DNA of 64,000 nt from Diphasiastrum complanatum. Taxonomy: Eukaryota > Streptophyta > Lycopodiopsida > Lycopodiales > Lycopodiaceae. The DNA lies in the NCBI GenBank assembly GCA_029204225.1, contig CM055092.1, forward strand, positions 12,960,476-13,024,475, read 5' to 3'. Positions 58,191 through 64,000 of the stretch are shown piece by piece; the stretch's first letter is position 1, and each line of letters opens with the position of its first letter. Below the pieces are notes generated by a model, which was given only the letters and a program-made list of their open reading frames with translations, did no database searches and had not been told where the DNA came from. The translations under genes and the position numbers were made by a program.

Positions 58191-58319
58191 GTAAATTTGT
58201 GCATGTTTCTAAGTCTCTTGGCAAGACAGAATCAGCAGAATTCACTGAATTGTTGAAAGAGTACCAAGATGTATCTGCATGGTCGCTCGAAGACTTGAAG
58301 GGAATACCTGCTGAATATG
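58191..58319 (+). pseudogene. gypsy G5 spacer/RT-approach segment, right of insertion
   Basis: Continuation of the G5 frame: GKFVHVSKSLGKTESAEFTE, LLKEYQDVSAWSLEDLKGIP, AEY. This is the conserved stretch just upstream of gypsy RT (compare VGAHLNREQ at 36.3 kb). RT itself is missing, because at about 58319 the frame passes into copia RNase H. Confidence 0.8.
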
Positions 58320-58540
58320 CTCCAATGACATTATTTTGTGATAATCAAAGTGCCATTGTTTTATCAGCCAACCCTAGATTTCATTCTAAGAGTAAGCACA
58401 TTGAACTGAAGTATCATTTCGTCAGAAGCAAAGTTCTCAACGAAGAAATCAGATTGTAGTACTTTAGAACGCAAGATATGACAATAGATATTTTTACCAA
58501 AGCATTAAGTTTGGAAGCACACTTTGTAAATGTGACATTT
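58320..58540 (+). pseudogene. copia RNase H C-terminal fragment fused to gypsy G5
   Basis: LFCDNQSAIVLSANPRFHSK, SKHIELKYHFVRSKVLNEEI, RL, TAG (58457-58459), YFRTQDMTIDIFTKALSLEA. It closely matches family C RNase H (Copia-C2, Copia-C3). It is in frame with the gypsy text upstream, giving one chimeric open frame 58085-58459 whose first part is LTR sequence. Confidence 0.85.
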
Positions 58541-58712
58541 ACTTATGTTTCATAGTTACTCCAATTATACCAAAATGACCTCCTTTCAAAGGCAAATTCA
58601 AGAATTGCAATGAAGTATTGAAGGTAGCTTACCATAGAACTTTTCTTGCTAAAGGCTCAGAAGGCCATCCAAAGGTGAATGATAAAAGCGCAAGTTCACA
58701 AGGAGTGAAAAT
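58541..58712. other. Short segment between RNase H fragment and LTR
   Basis: Ends AAGGAGTGAAAAT next to the LTR start TGTTAAG; a weak purine tract would fit a 3' LTR. No open frame of note. Confidence 0.4.
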
Positions 58713-59168
58713 TGTTAAGAATCAGATTTGATCTGATATATTTTTATTGTAAGCTCAAAATGCAATATTGTAATTAACTGTACATATCTTCAGTTAATTA
58801 GGATTTACAGTTTTCAGTAATAATCAGGACTGGACCCGCACTTGTTATATGGGCCGGTCATTTGTCCCGTAGACAGCTACTTGGGTTAGTCAAGTAGCCA
58901 CACATAGGAAAAATTAGCTTGTACATAGTTATATACATTATATGCTATACTCGAGGGCATGTCTCAAGTTTGTCGATCGAATTTGTCCATATCAGGCCCT
59001 TGGCAAGTGGTAGGCCAATTTTAGGACACCTGTCTTTTCATGCAGGTTGTGAGTTTCTATATCTACAATTTTCTCTTTGTTATACAAAGCTTTTGTTGTG
59101 CCATCTTTGAGAGCTTGTGAGGAGTGTCTATGGTGATTGATGGATGTGATCTTAACAGGATTTTAACA
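58713..59168 (+). repeat. 456-bp copia LTR
   Basis: TGTTAAGAATCAG to GGATTTTAACA, directly followed by a tRNA-Met primer site. With only one copy in the window, its limits rest on the TG/CA ends, the primer site and the purine-rich bases before it. Confidence 0.75.
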
Positions 59169-59180
59169 TGGTATCAGAGC
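59169..59180 (+). other. Primer-binding site, initiator tRNA-Met type
   Basis: TGGTATCAGAGC directly after the LTR terminus AACA. Confidence 0.9.
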
Positions 59181-62100
59181 AGTAGGGTGTTGCAGGTATG
59201 CACGATCTGGTGGAGCTATGGGGTAGCATCTTTCACCAGGAAAAATAGCACTCAAAGCGTCTCAGGAGAGAGGACTCCATACGAGGTATCGACAGTCTGG
59301 ATGGCAGGAAACAACAAAGTTCCTTCGATCGGAGCTTCGGGGAAGATCAGAATGATCGTCGTAAGGTGAATTACGGGGAGGATTCACAGAGAAACTTGCA
59401 ATTTTAGTGATTTCGGGGAAATCATCAATGATGGCTATGTAATTGATTGTGTAGGCAGTCAGTTGAAGCAATTGGATTTGCATGTGAGTTGTAAAGAACA
59501 ATGTTACACATCCAGGGCATTTTACATGGATTAATTGGGTGGAAATCGGTGGAAGTTTTAAAAATTTTTGGTTTCGTGGGGTATTGACGGATTTCTTGGA
59601 AAATCAGTCTATTTAGAGTCGATGCTGCACCAATTTGAATGCTGTGAATTGGATCAAAAATTTTGAGGTAGGGCGACCAGACAGGTAGCTGCAAGAACAA
59701 GCTCATTGAAAGACCGAGCAGAGCCCAAGAAACCTCCATTCTTCCTTGAGCTAGAGTTTTGAGGTGAAAAACTTTGGATCTTTCACCATAGATAACAATT
59801 TTGTATGCTATAAAAACACACAGCAGGGCACCCTAGTACTAAATATTGTGCCAGATGGTCTGGCCTATAGAGGGAGCTTGATCAGTTCCTTGGAGGGTGG
59901 CCAAACATCAGAAAACCATAGCTATGAAAGCTGGAGAGGAAGGAAAGAGAGAGGAGGGCCATGAAGGCTCGCGTGCGCCGCATGAGGGCCATAGTGTATG
60001 TAAGTGGCTGGCAGACGGTGGATTCAAATCAGTGCTCAAATGGGTTCGGGGCCTTTGGATCACGCCCCATCAAAATTAACGGCCAGAATGGAGTACTCGA
60101 GGAATAATGTGGGCCGTAGGATGATGGGCCACCATTAGATGTATGGTGAAAGGGCCCATGAAGAAATGAAAGAAAATTGAGACCTTCTCTTTCATTAAAA
60201 ATGTTCACTTTGAAATTGAGTGAAGGGAAATTCATCCATTCTTCATTAAAAATCTTCTTTTTGAAGTTACAGTTCATTTTGCAATGACATTCTTTAGAAG
60301 ACCCTAAAACCGTGAGGGCATCTTTTTTGGACATCCTTGGGCCAAAATGACCCCTGAAACTGGCTACTCAGATTCAGCGGACAGAGTGACGTCACCAAAC
60401 AAGGAAAAACATGTTTTGGAGGATTTTCATCACCATTCCATTGAGCGAAGTGCGGGTGACCTAGTGATGGGCTACATTCGCCGTTTGGGTATCGTAGGAC
60501 CAAATTTGGGGCTATTTTTGCTGGTAAGACCTGCTACAGGGCGGTACAATGAAGCACTATCACTTCAAAATATTACTTACTTCTAATAGGGTAACAGGGT
60601 GTTTGGAAGTGGTAAATGCGGGATGGGAGGAATCATAGCGGAATTGTGTGGAGAAAGCTAGTATTGGCGATGGAAATACAGTTTGGTGGCGTGAATACTC
60701 ATCATTGGTGACAATTTTGAAAGGGCAAACAACCACAGGTGAGAGGTGGGCATGGTATGCCAGTTACGAGTGAAAAATTCTCATGATCAGGTTCAACTCT
60801 TGGGGTTCGAACCAACCAACGTCAAGTGATATTTTGGAGGAATGCTCTCACAGGCATGATCGGTAGTGACATTGTCGAGTCAAGTGATAGCTACATTGAC
60901 ACACGCATATGTAGCTTGGAAATTTCTTGGTTAGAGAGAAATCTGGGCTAGCTTGGAGGTACACACATTTTAATGGTCACAGGTGATGGAAGTACGAGGT
61001 GGTGTCAGTTGGAAGCCATTGGGCTAGATAGCGGACCTGCATTGGACAAACTGTGTGTGGGACACGCAGAGGATGAAGAACGGGTCAAAAATCACATTTT
61101 GGAGACTCTTGGACAATGGTAAGTGTGAGAATTTTGCGGTTTTGCAGTCGGTAAATCATTTTTGATCAAGTCATTGTAGATGTGGAGCAGTGTATCAGGT
61201 TTGTCATCGAGAGATACACTTCAACTGCCAGTTTGGATAAGTCAAGTCAATTTGTTGTATCAATATTGCATCAGGGATGCAGATTCTAGTGATAACATGG
61301 TGCAGATTGTTTGGTTTGGGACATGGAAGATCTCACAGGTTCACTTGGATGGATATTGGCACGTCACGTCATGTGAGAGACTTGATGGTGGCTTTGGAGT
61401 TCACATCTCAATGTATTCTCTAGGAATGGTTTGGAATCATTCACAAGAGTAGCTTGGAGCTAGCTTGGGGGAATACATGTGGGGCACTACAAGGTAGATG
61501 CTTAGATCTTCGAGATTGAGGATGACATGGGATACCTAATAGGGATAGAACTGCAGGATGACATGTGATGTTCATCAGGGTGCAACTATTTTAGTAGGAC
61601 TTGAGTTATTGGATAGGACTTATAGGGGTGATTCATGATGGAATCAGAAAGCTGCAAACACAAGTGGGCAAAGCGTGATGCTTTGGGAGCCAGCTCTAGG
61701 TTGGAGAGCTAATAGAGATCAGATGGTCTATGATGGGTGTTTTGCTAGAAATCTACTAGAGGGGACACTGATGGCGATGACTTCATGGTGTGCTCATTTG
61801 GGAGTACATGATGGCATTACAACAGATTGGCATTGTCATCGATGGGTAGACATCTACCATCACGGGCATGGATAAGCTATCTTTAGCTTTTATGCATTTG
61901 GTTGTATTTGCAGGAATCTAGGCTTTCTTTTGAGTTTGGATAGTAATAGTCGGTAATTCATGCATTTGCTTCTTGGGTGAGATCAAGAAGCCTAGAGGAA
62001 GTCACTCGGAGCCATACGCCTCAGTACGATCAGGGAGACAGTAGTCTCGGGATCCCGTGAGTGGTGACTCATGGATGAGCTTGTGTTGGCATGATGTCGG

Positions 62101-63400
62101 GTGGCACATAGCCAGAGAGATCGAGTGATACTGCTAGGAGTCAAGAGAGGTAGACGACGCTTTGGCGATCGGCTTGGATAGTAGGATGGTGGCCTAGGGA
62201 CGGGTCAAGCCTACTTGGAGTAGGTGGCATGGAGTGTACCTAGTGGTGGTACATATCCTGAGGGCATGGAGTGCATTACGGAGTGATGTGGATCCAGCAT
62301 GCCCATGGTTGTGAGCCAGTAGGGATGGAGATGGTTGCTCATGGAGTGACAGTTGATACTTTGGCGAGTGATCAGGTGAGTTGCATAGTTTTATGCACAA
62401 CAGTCTCCAAGTTGGCATCACATGTTGTTTTTTATCCATCATTATTCAGTAAGCATGATGCAGCTATTTGGTTAGATCCAGTTGAGGTCTAGTTGCACTA
62501 CATGTGGACAGATTCTTGGGGAGGTATCAACGAGTAATGGATACATAGTGATCAGATGGTACAAGGTACAAGTTTCTGATGGAGCTATCCTACCTTATAT
62601 GCTACAAGATCGTGGGTGAGTTTCTCATCATGATGGTGGATCTATTTTGCATTTACTTTGGTTGGATTGACATGATGGATACAGTATTGGTGAGATAGGC
62701 TCCTTGGTGGGAGGCCTATATACTGGTCAAATTAAAGTTGACAACGTCAAGCATGCGAAGTTCAGCCTACATGGGATGTAGGAGAGACAAATCATCATCA
62801 GTATCTTTGGGAGATGGGCGAGCTACTCAGGTATAGCCTATGGTGAGGTTTGTGTACATTCATTCATTGAGTCCTTGGTAGACTCTTGTGCTTGGAGCAT
62901 AGGGAATGGATGCAACTTTTAGGACTTATTGGATAGTTGGATATGCTTGGACGTGAGGACATCTTGGCTACAGGTGCGGGCCATGGTTGAGGACCTGATT
63001 TGGTGACCAACGGTGTAGCGGATCTACATGTGACAAGTGCTAGTACGACAGGATACTAGAGTTTGAGCAAGCCTGGTCATGTATTTAACGTATTCGAGTT
63101 GGTTTGCATGAATGTGTGCTTGCATGTTATCTTGTCACGAGAGTCTAGATCCGAGTTAGAGTTTTATGTGCTTATGCATTTGCTATGTCTGAAACAAAGT
63201 AGTCATTTATGCTCATTGACTTGTCTTTATGTCTACTAGTTGTCTATCTGGTAAGGGTATAGTCTTATGGTGGCAGTAAGATTTCGTCAGTTGCTCATTT
63301 ATGTAAGCTTTATAGGTTTGTGCTCTACTTGTGGTCAAGTCCGGATTGTGGACGAGTCAGGTGGTTGAGAGTGGGATAGACTCTCTATATGAGCATTGTG
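59181..63400. other. Long region downstream of a primer site, no recognised gene
   Basis: About 4.2 kb with only short frames (the longest about 100 codons, at 59425-59739 and 60029-60334 on the minus strand). No gag, protease, integrase or RT motif was found on either strand. The plus strand is G- and T-rich, unlike its neighbours. It could be the internal region of a large non-autonomous LTR element of the 58713 LTR family, or unrelated spacer; no second LTR was found. Confidence 0.45.
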
Positions 63401-64000
63401 TTTGCATGATATTATTGCACACTCTAGGCAAAGCAGTACTGGAACTTCACATAGTTATGTCCAAGAGTTCTTGGATTCTTTGGCCAAGGCGCTGCTATTT
63501 GATCGTAAGTTGGCACCGTGGCAGTTCATCTCCCAGTCGACTATCAAAATGAGTGTAAACGAAATATCCTCCATTCACTGGAAGATGCTATCCGTGTGGC
63601 CAAGGCCTATGATAGCATCGTTGTTGCCTCACAAAAAAGTGCGCACGACCAAATGGCCCCGGAACCCAAAATGAAAAAGTCAACCAATAAACGAAAAAAG
63701 CAGTTTTTTGATGAGTTGGAAGCAGAAGCGTACCAACAGTCTAAGAAGAAGCTCGTGGTAAAAGACAAGGCACGGTTGGCAACGCCTAAGCAAAATTTGT
63801 GTTTTCTCTACAATAAACCCGGACACCATGCTAAACAATGGCCTGAACGAAAAACAAAGTTGTCAAGTTTTATGGCAGTAGATTTAATGGTAGGTAAATT
63901 GGAAGTCAATTTGTTAAATAATTGTGCTTGTGCTTGCAATTTTAGTACACTTTCTTTCAAGCCTAATGAATTGTTTCGTGTGAGAGGCAATATATTAAGG
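63401..64000 (+). pseudogene. gypsy gag, partial, runs off the window
   Basis: From about 63430: SHSYVQEFLDSLAKALLFDR, KLAPWQFIS. After a frame change near 63525-63545: DYQNECKRNILHSLEDAIRV, AKAYDSIVVAS, a Lys-rich stretch, then a knuckle reading CFLYNKPGHHAKQW in which the second and last Cys are Tyr and Trp. The frame stays open to position 64000 (FKPNELFRVRGNI). The capsid text and single knuckle resemble Ty3/gypsy gag. The decayed knuckle and the frame change show it is non-functional. Confidence 0.75.

Noticed and set aside
58085-58459. 124-codon frame as a single novel gene
   Set aside because: The first part is LTR, the middle gypsy, the end copia RNase H; it is a chimera of fragments, reported as such.
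60029-60334. 101-codon minus-strand frame in the 59-63 kb region
   Set aside because: No motif, and no neighbour or duplicate supports it; expected by chance in 4 kb.

Overview
The window is plant nuclear DNA made almost entirely of LTR retrotransposons and their ruins. Evidence: Ty1/copia polyproteins in the plant order gag-PR-IN-RT-RH, primer-binding sites TGGTATCAGAGC (initiator tRNA-Met type) at several places, one tRNA-Asp-type site of plant Ty3/gypsy elements, a chromodomain-bearing gypsy fragment, long (GA)n tracts, and low GC content with no intact host gene. A large repeat-rich genome is likely. The plant lineage cannot be decided from the sequence. No rRNA, tRNA, CRISPR array or bacterial-type gene was seen.

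Layout: 1-6135 is a nearly complete, fairly young copia element (family A, LTRs about 98.6% identical) with three coding breaks. 7123-10643 is a decayed, 3'-truncated family C copia. 10644-20799 is probably one minus-strand gypsy element (G1) whose protease region is split by a nested family B copia (12273-16866, lacking the RT core) and whose 5' part is split by a gypsy LTR and another repeat. 21380-27180 is mostly non-coding: an inverted partner of that LTR, a repeat unit also present at 18.4 kb, and a stretch with no recognisable gene. 27181-33460 holds pieces of gypsy, family A copia, family C copia and a chromovirus. 33645-34930 is the only non-retroelement coding signal: a broken gene with two GT-AG introns that keep frame, followed by a short fragment in opposite orientation.

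35183-38702 is a plus-strand gypsy pol with a probable solo LTR inside it. 38703-48425 is a pile of family C copia elements, including one lacking integrase and the RT core, and two LTRs separated by only about 150 bp. About 48430-58319 is a plus-strand gypsy (G5, with three gag zinc knuckles) split by a very young, non-autonomous family A derivative (52965-58190). That insertion has an exact 5-bp target duplication (GTAAA), 825-bp LTRs differing at about five positions, and an internal region carrying a duplicated coding module instead of protease, integrase and RT. 58319-59168 is a gypsy-copia chimera followed by another copia LTR. 59181-63400 is long and essentially non-coding. 63401-64000 enters a gypsy gag that continues past the window.

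No genes cooperate here in a pathway. The shared theme is parasitism: defective copies keep LTR, primer site and polypurine tract, so they could only move with proteins supplied from elsewhere. The best candidate for something undescribed is the 52965-58190 element. The intron-bearing gene remnant at 33.6-35.2 kb is second.
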